A stretch of 64,000 nucleotides of DNA from Paraflavitalea sp. CAU 1676 (GTDB lineage Bacteria; Bacteroidota; Bacteroidia; Chitinophagales; Chitinophagaceae). Location: positions 868,001 through 932,000 of the forward strand of contig NZ_JARHUJ010000001.1 in the NCBI RefSeq assembly GCF_029223285.1, read 5' to 3'. The notes beneath the pieces were generated by a model. The model was not told the DNA's origin. It saw nothing but the letters and a program-made list of their open reading frames with translations, and ran no database searches. The position numbers and the translations under genes were made by a program. Numbering within the stretch: the first letter of the stretch is position 1; each line of letters starts with the position of its first letter. Below, in pieces: positions 17,242 through 25,761 of the stretch.

Positions 17242-17871
17242 ATGGGTATTACGGAAAGAAAGGAAAAGCAAAAGACCGAACTCCGGCGAATGATCCTGGA
17301 TGCTTCCATGAAACTCTTTGTGGAACAAGGGTTTGAGAATGTGTCGATCCGTAAGATCGCCGATCTGATCGATTATAGTCCTACCACCGTATACCTCTAC
17401 TTCAAGGATAAAGATGATATCCTCTTCAACCTTCACGAACTCGGCTTTCAAAAAATGGCCGAATACAATGAAGGCCTCTGGGATATCAAAAACCCCCTGC
17501 TGCGCCTGCACAAGATGGGCGAGAACTATATCAAATTCGGCGTTAGCCATCCCGAATTCTATGACCTGATGTTCATTCAGCGTGCCCCCATGCAGTCGAT
17601 CGAAAAGATGGTGGATTGCGAATGGAAGAGCGGCGATGTAGCGCTGGGGCGCTTAAAGGATACCATTCGCGAAGGCATGGATAAAGAATTGATTGTGAAG
17701 GGGGATGTGGATGCCGTATCCATGGCTATCTGGAGTATGGTGCATGGATTGGTTTCATTGTCGATCCGCGACCGGTTCAACAAACTGGTGCCACCCGATG
17801 CCGTGTTACCCATGATGACCCAGGCACTGAACTGGTTGCTGGAAACCATCGACCTTACCCTTAAACCGTAA
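17242..17871 (+). CDS. TetR/AcrR-family repressor of the efflux operon
   Basis: The 209-residue protein has a TetR helix-turn-helix at about residues 10-60 (ILDASMKLFVEQGFENVSIRKIADLIDYSPTTVYLYFKDKDDI in substance) and an all-helical ligand-binding C-terminus resembling WHG-type TetR domains. It precedes a complete tripartite RND efflux operon on the same strand, and a palindrome lies within its own promoter with a near copy before tolC. It therefore probably represses both itself and the pump until a toxic ligand binds. The ligand cannot be read from the sequence. Confidence 0.9.
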   Translation: MGITERKEKQKTELRRMILDASMKLFVEQGFENVSIRKIADLIDYSPTTVYLYFKDKDDILFNLHELGFQKMAEYNEGLWDIKNPLLRLHKMGENYIKFGVSHPEFYDLMFIQRAPMQSIEKMVDCEWKSGDVALGRLKDTIREGMDKELIVKGDVDAVSMAIWSMVHGLVSLSIRDRFNKLVPPDAVLPMMTQALNWLLETIDLTLKP

Positions 17872-17880
17872 ACGGCATCT

Positions 17881-17901
17881 AGGACTACGGTCCTTTTTTT
17901 T
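17881..17901 (+). terminator. Terminator with TACG tetraloop between tetR and tolC
   Basis: AGGAC, loop TACG, GTCCT, then seven T. A UNCG-type loop stabilises the short stem. It separates the regulator transcript from the pump transcript, implying a separate promoter for tolC. Confidence 0.8.
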
Positions 17902-17910
17902 GCCCTGATA

Positions 17911-17925
17911 CTTAACAGTGTAAAT
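17911..17925. promoter_or_regulatory. Second, imperfect copy of the operator before tolC
   Basis: CTTAACAGTGTAAAT shares its first 11 bases with the palindrome at 17201-17215 and diverges in the second arm. It lies 41 bp before the tolC start and 8 bp after a TTTG at 17899-17902, the same order as at the tetR promoter. Confidence 0.6.
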
Positions 17926-17951
17926 AATCTTTACAATATAAATACCTAGCC

Positions 17952-19307
17952 ATGAATTGGTCAATCATCCGCACACAGGTGCTGGTGGCAGGGCTCTTTT
18001 TTGCCCTGCCCGTCACCGCCCAGCAAACGCTGGAAACCTATCTAAAAAGAGGGCTCGATAGTAACCTGGCCCTCCGCCAGCAGTCATTCGATCTGGAGAA
18101 AGCCCGGCTCGATCTCCGGCGCGCGCAATCCCAATTTTATCCGCAAGCCAATATTGCTTCGCAGTATACCCTGGCGCATGGCGGACGAACGCAGGATATC
18201 CCGATCGGCGACCTTCTCAACAACGTGTACTCGACCCTCAATGAGCTCACGTCATCCGGTAAGTTCCCCCAAGTGCAGAACCAGAACATCACCTTTCTGC
18301 CCAACGATTTTCATGACACCAAATTGGAAGTGACCATGCCGGTCGTGAACATGAACATCCGGTACAATAAGCAGATCAAAGAAGAACAGATCAAGACCCG
18401 GCAGGCAGGAGTAGAAGTGTATAAGCGCGAGTTGGTCAAGACGATCAAACAGGCGTACTATCAATACCTGCAGGCCGACCGCTCAGTGGCTATTTACAAC
18501 AACGCTTTATCACTCGTGCAGGAAAATCTGCGCGTTAGTGAAAAGATGGTAGCGAACGGAACTGCAACCAAAGAAGCAACCCTGCGCGCCAAAGCCCAGG
18601 TAAGCCAGGTACAGGCTTCCGCGATAGAAGCTGCCAACAACCGGCAAAATGCCGCTGCCTATTTCAATTTCCTGCTCAACCAGCCGCTCGAAACACCGGT
18701 GGGCACCGATAGCTCGATAGCCGAACAATTTACGAACCAATTGACCGTATCAACCGAGGTGCCGGCCGCCCGCGAAGAGCTCGCCCAGCTTAAGAGCACA
18801 CAACGGGTGCTTAACACCAGTTTGAAGATGAACAAGTCGTACCTCATTCCCAACCTCAATGCCTTTTACAACATCGGCTTCCAGGGCTTCGGGTTCAGGT
18901 TCAACAGCGATCAGTTCTACCAGTTAGGCGGCCTGCAATTGCAATGGAGCCTGTTCCGTGCCAACGACAACAAATACAAGATACAGCAGTCGCAACTCGA
19001 TCTCGACGCGGTAGCCAACCAGTACCGGGAGGTAGAGCAGCAACTTACGCTGCAGGTGCGCACCGCTTACAACAATTACTATTCGGCCATCAAATCGATG
19101 CAGGCCCTGGCCGATGAGGTGTACAGCGCGCAGGAAACTTACCGGCTCACCGAAAGGCGGTTCCGCGAAGGGCAGGCCCTTCAACTGGAATTGATCGATA
19201 TACGAAGCCAACTCACCAACGCACAGATCAGGTATTCACTGGCCCAACTGGCCGTATTGACAAGGGCCGCCGACGTAGAGCGCGCCACAGCATCCTATAA
19301 ATTCTAA
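17952..19307 (+). CDS. TolC-family outer-membrane efflux protein
   Basis: The 451-residue protein has a signal peptide (VLVAGLFFALPVTAQQ) and two OEP repeats, each with long helices and a beta segment. Typical stretches are SNLALRQQSFDLEKARLDLRRAQSQFYPQ and, in the second half, RRFREGQALQLELIDIRSQLTNAQIRYSLAQL. It forms the outer-membrane duct of the tripartite pump encoded with the adaptor and RND permease that follow. The length is normal for the family. The adaptor gene begins 11 bp later. Confidence 0.92.
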   Translation: MNWSIIRTQVLVAGLFFALPVTAQQTLETYLKRGLDSNLALRQQSFDLEKARLDLRRAQSQFYPQANIASQYTLAHGGRTQDIPIGDLLNNVYSTLNELTSSGKFPQVQNQNITFLPNDFHDTKLEVTMPVVNMNIRYNKQIKEEQIKTRQAGVEVYKRELVKTIKQAYYQYLQADRSVAIYNNALSLVQENLRVSEKMVANGTATKEATLRAKAQVSQVQASAIEAANNRQNAAAYFNFLLNQPLETPVGTDSSIAEQFTNQLTVSTEVPAAREELAQLKSTQRVLNTSLKMNKSYLIPNLNAFYNIGFQGFGFRFNSDQFYQLGGLQLQWSLFRANDNKYKIQQSQLDLDAVANQYREVEQQLTLQVRTAYNNYYSAIKSMQALADEVYSAQETYRLTERRFREGQALQLELIDIRSQLTNAQIRYSLAQLAVLTRAADVERATASYKF

Positions 19308-19318
19308 AATAATTGTTT

Positions 19319-20380
19319 ATGAAAAAGATATTCCACTCCTTCCGCTTCCTCATCATTATGGCAATAGCATTTACTGTTGCCCGTTGCAACGAAGAAACCA
19401 AGGCCATTACCCAACCTGTAGCCGACAACGCCATCACCGTCAAACTGCAACCGGTAACAGATACCACGTACGCTCCGGTATTAAGATATTCCGGCGCCAT
19501 CGCTTCTAACAGCGAAGCCACCCTATCCTTCAAAACAGGGGGTATCATTTCACGCATCTACGTAAAAGAAGGCGACCATGTGTTAAGAGGTCAAATTCTC
19601 GCCACCCTCGATATGACGGAGATCAATGCCCAGGTACAGCAGGCAGCGCAAGGTGCCGAGAAAGCCGAGCGGGACGCTAAGCGGGTGAAGAATCTTTACA
19701 ATGATACCGTAGCGACGCTGGAACAATTGCAGAACGCCACTACTCAACAACAGATATCTTCTGAAGGACTGCGCATTGCCCGTTTCAACCAGCAATACGC
19801 TCAGATCAGGGCCACTGAAAACGGCACCATCCTCAAGAAGATCATGAATGAAGGCGAACTGGCTGCACCGGGGGCCCCCGTCTTCTTCGTCAATGGCAAC
19901 GCCGGCAGCGATTGGGTAATACGCTTCGGTGTGTCCGACAAAGACTGGGCAGTACTGCGCCTCGGCAATAAGGCGGAAGTTTCGCTGGATGCCTATCCCC
20001 ACCAACCGTTCACCGGTATTGTGTCAAAGATCGCCGAAGGCGCGGATGCGGCCAATGGCACTTATGAGATAGAAGTAAAAGTGCTGCCGAACGGAGTACG
20101 CTTTGCTACCGGCCTGTTTGGTGTGGTGCAATTGCAGCCATCCACCTTGCAGCGTGTAACCCTGATCCCCATAGAAGCCTTGGCAGAAGCCGATGGTAAA
20201 TCAGGGTTCGTGTATACAGTCGGTAAGGACCAAAGAACCGTGCAACGTCATGCGGTATCCATCGCTTTCCTGGAAAAAGACAAAGTGGCCATCGTAAAGG
20301 GGTTGGATAATGTGCAGCAGGTGATCACCGATGGTGTAGGGTACCTCACGGAAAAGTCGGTCGTAAACGTGATAAAATAA
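19319..20380 (+). CDS. RND efflux periplasmic adaptor (membrane fusion) lipoprotein
   Basis: The 353-residue protein has an N-terminal hydrophobic segment ending ARCNEE, with Cys23 as a possible lipidation site. A lipoyl/barrel-sandwich half motif follows (GGIISRIYVKEGDHVLRGQILATLD), then a helical hairpin with NLYNDTVATLEQLQNATTQQQ and beta-barrel and membrane-proximal domains. It links the RND permease to TolC. The frame is open from a TTG six bases earlier, but the ATG at 19319 directly precedes the signal sequence KKIFHSF and is preferred. Confidence 0.92.
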   Translation: MKKIFHSFRFLIIMAIAFTVARCNEETKAITQPVADNAITVKLQPVTDTTYAPVLRYSGAIASNSEATLSFKTGGIISRIYVKEGDHVLRGQILATLDMTEINAQVQQAAQGAEKAERDAKRVKNLYNDTVATLEQLQNATTQQQISSEGLRIARFNQQYAQIRATENGTILKKIMNEGELAAPGAPVFFVNGNAGSDWVIRFGVSDKDWAVLRLGNKAEVSLDAYPHQPFTGIVSKIAEGADAANGTYEIEVKVLPNGVRFATGLFGVVQLQPSTLQRVTLIPIEALAEADGKSGFVYTVGKDQRTVQRHAVSIAFLEKDKVAIVKGLDNVQQVITDGVGYLTEKSVVNVIK

Positions 20381-20466
20381 GCAGCAAGACTGCGCGCTCC
20401 GGATGCTACATATCTCTTTTTCGGCAGCGGCGGGCAGGCAGGTAATCAATTATTAAAAAACGAATC

Positions 20467-23400
20467 ATGAAAATAACCGACTTCTCCGTCAAAAACTACC
20501 AGTTCACCCTGATCGTGTTCGTGATGATGATCGCGATCGGATTGAACTCTCTATTCAATATGCCCCGTGGTGAAGATCCTGATATGGAAGCACCACAGTT
20601 CTCGGCCATCGTAATCTATCCCGGTACCAGTCCGCGCGATATGGAAGAACTGGTGGTAGACCCCATCGAGAAAAAGCTCAATGAGCTGGATGATATCAAG
20701 AAACTGGTCACACGCATCGATGACGGACTGGCCGTGATCCGTATCGAGTTCAAATACGAAACCGATCCCGAACGCAAATACCAGGATGTGGTGCGCGAAC
20801 TCGATGGCTTAAGGCCCAAACTTCCGCAAGACATCCTGAGTATGGAAGTGCAGAAGTTTACTCCCTCGGATGTGAACATTATGCAGATAGCGCTCATGAG
20901 CGAAACTGTGCCCTACAAAGACCTCGAAGAGTGGAGTAAGGAATTGAAGGAGCGGCTCGAAAAAGTTAAGAGCCTCAAGAACGTGGATAACTGGGCATTT
21001 CCGCAGCAACAGGTGCGCATATCCCTGCACCTCGAAAAGTTGGCCCAAAACAAGATACCACTCAACAAAGTGTTAGGAGCTATACAGAGCGAGAATGTCA
21101 ACATTCCCGGCGGCAGTATAGAAATGGGGGAGAAGAAATTCAACGTCAAAACAAGCGGCGACTACAAGACCATCGAAGAAATTAAGAATACCATCGTCAG
21201 CAATGCCAATGGAAACCTGGTGTACGTAAGGGATATTGCCGAAGTGGCGTTCGATTATGAAGAACAAAGCTATATGGCCAGGCTTAACGGCAAACGAGGG
21301 GTGTTCGTAGTAGCCAGCCGCAAAACTGGCACCAATATTTTCGCCGTGGAAGAACAGGTAAAACCGGTGCTGGAACAGTTTCAGAAAGACCTGCCTAAGA
21401 ACATTGCTTATGAACAGAGCTTTGATAATGCGGATAGTGTGCGCAAACGTTTAGGGGGCTTTACCCGCGATTTCGGCATCGCTATCTTTCTCGTATTGCT
21501 GACTTTATTGCCGCTGGGATTCAGGGCTTCGCTGGTCGTGATGATCTCAATTCCGCTGTCGCTGGCCATCGGACTTTTCCTGCTCGATATGTTTGGTATT
21601 ACCATCAACCAACTGAGTATTGTGGGCCTCATCGTGGCGCTTGGTTTGCTGGTTGATGACAGTATTGTCGTAGTGGAAAATATCGAGCGGTACCTGCGCA
21701 TGGGATACAGCAGAAAAGACGCAGCCATGCAAGCCACCAAGCAGATCGGGCTGGCGGTGCTCGGTTGTACAGCCACCTTGATCTTTGCCTTCCTGCCCCT
21801 GATGTTCCTGCCCGAAGGAGCGGGCGATTTCATCCGCAGTTTGCCCGCTGCAGTAGTGACCACGGTGCTGGCTTCGTTGCTCGTGTCTCTCACCATCGTA
21901 CCGTTCTTATCGAGCCGCATTTTAAGCCCGCATCATAATCCGGAGGGCAACTGGTTTCTGCGTGGGTTGAAACGCTTTATAGGTGGCTCTTACCGCCGCC
22001 TGCTGCACAGCGCTATTGCGCATCCTGTTATCACCTTGTTGGTGGCAGGCGCCATATTCGTGGGCAGCCTGGCCCTGGTGCCAGTAGTTGGGTTCAGCGT
22101 ATTCCCTGCTTCGGAAAAGCCGATGTTCATGGTGAATATTGAAACGCCGTTGGGCACCAGTCTGGCCGCCACCGATAAAGTGGCCCGGTATGTAGAACAG
22201 GAGATTAAAAGTATTCCCGATCTTAAGAACTATGCTACCAACGTAGGCCATGGTAACCCGCGCATTTATTACAACGTTATACCTCAAAATGAAGCCAGCA
22301 ACTATGCCCAGTTGTTTGTGCAGCTGAAGGAAACACCACCTGCTGAAAAGATCAAACTGATTGATCAGTTGCGCAGCAAGTTCAAAAACTATCCCAATGC
22401 AAAGATCGAGGTAAAGGACTTTGAACAAGGCCCGCCGGTAGAAGCACCTGTCGCCATCAGGTTGTTTGGGGAAAACCTCGATACCCTGCGCGCGCTTTCC
22501 TTTCGCGTGGAAGACCTGCTAAAAAAGACACCGGGCACCATGTACGTAAACAATGAACTAACGACGTTGAAGACGGATGTAAAGATCAAAGTGAACAAGG
22601 ATAAAGCCGGCATGCTGGGCGTACCGGTCAACGAAATAGACCGCTCCGTACGCATGGCCATTGCAGGGCTCAATATTGGCACCTTCCGGAAAGACAATGG
22701 AGACGAATACAATATCAATGTAACCTTGCCCCGTGGCGATCACCAAACCATCGAAGCCTTGCAGAAGGTGTACGTAAGCACCACCGGCAATGTGCCCGTG
22801 CCCCTGAGCCAGGTGGCCGATATTCAATTCCAGGCCTCGCCTACCAGCATTAAGCACTACGATAAGGACCGCTATACCGTAGTAACAGCTTTTGTACAAA
22901 GTGGATTCAATACCACGAAGGTCACGGAAGGGGTGTTGAAGGAACTTGATGCCATGAAGTTTCCTGCCGATACCCATTATGTGGCGGCGGGTGAAGTGGA
23001 GAGCAAGCAGGAAAGTTTCGGTGGATTGGGCACCATCGTCCTCATCACCATCTTTGGCATCCTGGGCATCCTGGTGTTGGAGTTCAAGACCTTCCGGGGA
23101 ACATTGATCGTGTTGTCGGTAGTGCCACTCGGCATCATTGGGGCCGTGTTGATACTGCTGGCCACAGGCAATACTTTCTCTTTTGTTGCGGTGATTGGTC
23201 TCATTGCCTTGATCGGTATCGAAGTAAAGAATTCCATCTTGCTGGTCGATTATACCGATCAGTTGCGCAAGCAGGGAATCGCGCTGAACGACGCCATCCA
23301 GGAGGCCGGCGAAACCCGCTTTGTGCCCATCATCCTTACCACGCTTACAGCAATAGGTGGACTGCTGCCGCTGGTGCTGGAAAACAATCCGCTGTATACC

Positions 23401-23538
23401 CCGCTCGCGCTGGTGATCATCGGTGGGTTGATCAGCTCAACCCTGCTCACCAGGGTGGTTACGCCTGTGCTGTACAAATTGCTGGCGCCAAAGGTTGAGA
23501 TCGATAAAGAAGTGGCTGCCGCTCCTGCAATCGTTTAA
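20467..23538 (+). CDS. RND-family multidrug efflux permease (AcrB/HAE1-like)
   Basis: The 1023-residue protein has the RND layout: TM1 (FTLIVFVMMIAIGLNSLF), a large periplasmic loop, six TM segments including the helix with LGLLVDDSIVVVENIERYLR that carries the proton-relay Asp pair, a second periplasmic loop and six final TM segments. It starts 86 bp after the adaptor gene and is followed by a strong terminator. It drives proton-coupled export of a hydrophobic compound; the substrate is unknown. HAE1 rather than heavy-metal HME type is favoured by the family-like N-terminus. Confidence 0.94.
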   Translation: MKITDFSVKNYQFTLIVFVMMIAIGLNSLFNMPRGEDPDMEAPQFSAIVIYPGTSPRDMEELVVDPIEKKLNELDDIKKLVTRIDDGLAVIRIEFKYETDPERKYQDVVRELDGLRPKLPQDILSMEVQKFTPSDVNIMQIALMSETVPYKDLEEWSKELKERLEKVKSLKNVDNWAFPQQQVRISLHLEKLAQNKIPLNKVLGAIQSENVNIPGGSIEMGEKKFNVKTSGDYKTIEEIKNTIVSNANGNLVYVRDIAEVAFDYEEQSYMARLNGKRGVFVVASRKTGTNIFAVEEQVKPVLEQFQKDLPKNIAYEQSFDNADSVRKRLGGFTRDFGIAIFLVLLTLLPLGFRASLVVMISIPLSLAIGLFLLDMFGITINQLSIVGLIVALGLLVDDSIVVVENIERYLRMGYSRKDAAMQATKQIGLAVLGCTATLIFAFLPLMFLPEGAGDFIRSLPAAVVTTVLASLLVSLTIVPFLSSRILSPHHNPEGNWFLRGLKRFIGGSYRRLLHSAIAHPVITLLVAGAIFVGSLALVPVVGFSVFPASEKPMFMVNIETPLGTSLAATDKVARYVEQEIKSIPDLKNYATNVGHGNPRIYYNVIPQNEASNYAQLFVQLKETPPAEKIKLIDQLRSKFKNYPNAKIEVKDFEQGPPVEAPVAIRLFGENLDTLRALSFRVEDLLKKTPGTMYVNNELTTLKTDVKIKVNKDKAGMLGVPVNEIDRSVRMAIAGLNIGTFRKDNGDEYNINVTLPRGDHQTIEALQKVYVSTTGNVPVPLSQVADIQFQASPTSIKHYDKDRYTVVTAFVQSGFNTTKVTEGVLKELDAMKFPADTHYVAAGEVESKQESFGGLGTIVLITIFGILGILVLEFKTFRGTLIVLSVVPLGIIGAVLILLATGNTFSFVAVIGLIALIGIEVKNSILLVDYTDQLRKQGIALNDAIQEAGETRFVPIILTTLTAIGGLLPLVLENNPLYTPLALVIIGGLISSTLLTRVVTPVLYKLLAPKVEIDKEVAAAPAIV

Positions 23539-23572
23539 AAGTTGAAGAATAGGCGCTCGTATACCTGAAAGC

Positions 23573-23608
23573 GAAAACGTCAATCACATGGCTGTGGTTG
23601 ACGTTTTC
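23573..23608. terminator. Bidirectional terminator between pump and peptidase genes
   Basis: Arms 23573-23588 and 23593-23608 form a 16-bp stem with one G-T pair and a 4-nt loop; A-rich and T-rich flanks occur inside the stem ends. It lies between convergent genes. Confidence 0.85.
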
Positions 23609-23643
23609 TATTAATGGTTAATGACGCCAGCTTCGGGTACTGC

Positions 23644-25569
23644 TTAGTTCAGCTTGGTTTTCGCTGTATCTCCTTTCAGGTGTTTGTCGAGGAATTGAAG
23701 GATCTGTCCATACCCTTTGATCTCATTCTCTTTCTTTACGAAACCATGACCCTCATCGGGAAACACCACATACTCCACCGGTACATTATTCTTCTTAACA
23801 GCTTCTACAACTTCATCGCTTTCAATTTTCAGCACCCTTGGGTCGTTGGCGCCCTGCAAAACCATTAAAGGCTTTTTAATATTGCCGGCATGGAGCAGGG
23901 GAGAGAATTGTTTGAGGCGAAGCGTATCAGCGGTATTGGGGTCACCGATCTCTTCATACAGGGCCTTCTTGAACGACTCCCAATAAGGAGGAACCTCTTT
24001 AAGGGTACGCAGCCAGTTGGCCACCCCAAAGAGATCGACACCCGCCTTGAACTCGTCGGGTTGAAAGCACAAGGCTGCCAGGGTCATATAGCCGCCGTAC
24101 GACCCGCCAATGATGCCAATCTTGGTGCTGTCGATATAAGGCAAGGACGCCAGGTGTTTTTTACCCCACACGCAATCCTGCAGGTCTTTTTCTCCATGGT
24201 TGCGGTTATCCATCTTGAAGAAGGTTTTGCCATAGCCGCTGCTGCCGCGGTTGTTTACGGCGAGGATGGCGTAACCATGGTTGACGAGGTATTGGATCAG
24301 CGAGAAATAACCAGCCCTCGACTGTCCGCCGGGGCCGCCATGCACCCATACAAGGGCAGGCACTTTATTATCGGCGCTGGCCTGCTGGGGCTTGTAATAG
24401 ATGGCGGGAATCTCGAGTCCGTCAAACGATTTGTAGCGTACAATTTCTGCCGGCACGAGGTCTTCTTCTTTGATATCCGGTGCCAGCGTATTGGTGAGTT
24501 TCTTCAGTTCTTTGGTGCCGAAGTCGTAGATGTAAATATTGTTGGGCGATTTGGAGTTGCCTACCGTTAACCGCATTTTGTTTTCACTGCGCGAGATATT
24601 CACGCTTTGAACATCTCCGTCATCCAGTTTGGGAAAATCAACGGCTTTGCCGGTTTTGTGATCGAAGATGTAAAGTTTGTTCTTGCCATCTTCATTAACG
24701 CCGATCACGCGGTATTTTTCATTGTACGAAAGGTACATGTACATCACATCCCAGTTGGTGCTGTACAGCTTTTCTTTATTGCCCGTAGGTATATCATACT
24801 TCACCACATACTGGTACTCACTGCCTTCGTCGGTGAGGTAATAAAGTGTATTGTTATCCATCGAAAACTGAAGCGGTGAATTACTGCTGGGTATGCTATC
24901 CCTGTTGAGCAGTTTCGTTTGTTTGGTTTGCTGATCGGCCAGGTAAAGATTGGTAGAAGAGGTAGTAATGGTTTGTACCAGGGCCAGGTATCTTTCGTTG
25001 TCGGATAAGGCGCCCACATCAAACCCGTTATCATTTTTGTAGATCATGTGCGGCTTCCAGGTGCCGGTATCCATTTTATACAGATCGAAGAAACGCGGAT
25101 CACGTTTGTTGCTGTTGTAATAAAAGGCCTTGTTATCGCGGCTCCATCCATAGAAGCCGGCTTTCTCCTTGGCGCCTGGCGTAAGGTCCTTTATGCTGCC
25201 ATCGGTCTTTTGCAGGAAGAGGTGATCGTTCTCATTGCCCCCTTTGTCGGAGCTATAGATAAAATTGTTGCTACCGGGTACGTAATCATTACCGAAGATG
25301 CTTTCTTTGGCCGAGGTAGTAAGGGCCTTTTTGTCGCCGGTGGCGATATCGATCTCATAGGCATTGTAAATGCCGCTTTCATTGCTGCTCACCAATAGCT
25401 TCTTGTCATCAGTCGAAATGGAGCCGCCGCCAACGTTGGTACTTTTGTAGAATTGTTCGATGGAGTATTGGGCAACCTGGCGGGCTGCGGGCGCTTTATC
25501 AGCCGCCTGTTCATCATTGCAAGCCGCGAGGCAGCCGGCAACGGCCACCACGAGAAGGTGTCTTTTCAT
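23644..25569 (-). CDS. S9-family prolyl-oligopeptidase-like lipoprotein
   Basis: The 641-residue protein has a lipobox ending LAAC (Cys17), an N-terminal beta-propeller (about residues 55-370) and a C-terminal alpha/beta-hydrolase. The nucleophile motif is GGSYGG near residue 490, the acid lies in GANDPRVL near 574 and the His in PDEGHGF near 607. Relatives cleave peptides after Pro or Ala, or act as acylaminoacyl peptidases. It is probably anchored to a membrane facing the periplasm. It is a single-gene unit convergent with the efflux operon. Confidence 0.92.
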   Translation of the reverse strand: MKRHLLVVAVAGCLAACNDEQAADKAPAARQVAQYSIEQFYKSTNVGGGSISTDDKKLLVSSNESGIYNAYEIDIATGDKKALTTSAKESIFGNDYVPGSNNFIYSSDKGGNENDHLFLQKTDGSIKDLTPGAKEKAGFYGWSRDNKAFYYNSNKRDPRFFDLYKMDTGTWKPHMIYKNDNGFDVGALSDNERYLALVQTITTSSTNLYLADQQTKQTKLLNRDSIPSSNSPLQFSMDNNTLYYLTDEGSEYQYVVKYDIPTGNKEKLYSTNWDVMYMYLSYNEKYRVIGVNEDGKNKLYIFDHKTGKAVDFPKLDDGDVQSVNISRSENKMRLTVGNSKSPNNIYIYDFGTKELKKLTNTLAPDIKEEDLVPAEIVRYKSFDGLEIPAIYYKPQQASADNKVPALVWVHGGPGGQSRAGYFSLIQYLVNHGYAILAVNNRGSSGYGKTFFKMDNRNHGEKDLQDCVWGKKHLASLPYIDSTKIGIIGGSYGGYMTLAALCFQPDEFKAGVDLFGVANWLRTLKEVPPYWESFKKALYEEIGDPNTADTLRLKQFSPLLHAGNIKKPLMVLQGANDPRVLKIESDEVVEAVKKNNVPVEYVVFPDEGHGFVKKENEIKGYGQILQFLDKHLKGDTAKTKLN

Positions 25570-25761
25570 ATCCAGATAAGTTTAGACACAGAAGGTAATG
25601 AAATTAACCGGGCGGGAAATGGGTATAATTATGGACGGCAAAGAAAAAGGGAGGCCCCTTTAAAGACCTCCCCGTAAGGTAAGCACTTGACTCTATTGGT
25701 ATGTACGGAGTGTTGCTGCAATTGGATTGCCAGGGGGAAATTAATTTTTGCCCCCTGTAGC

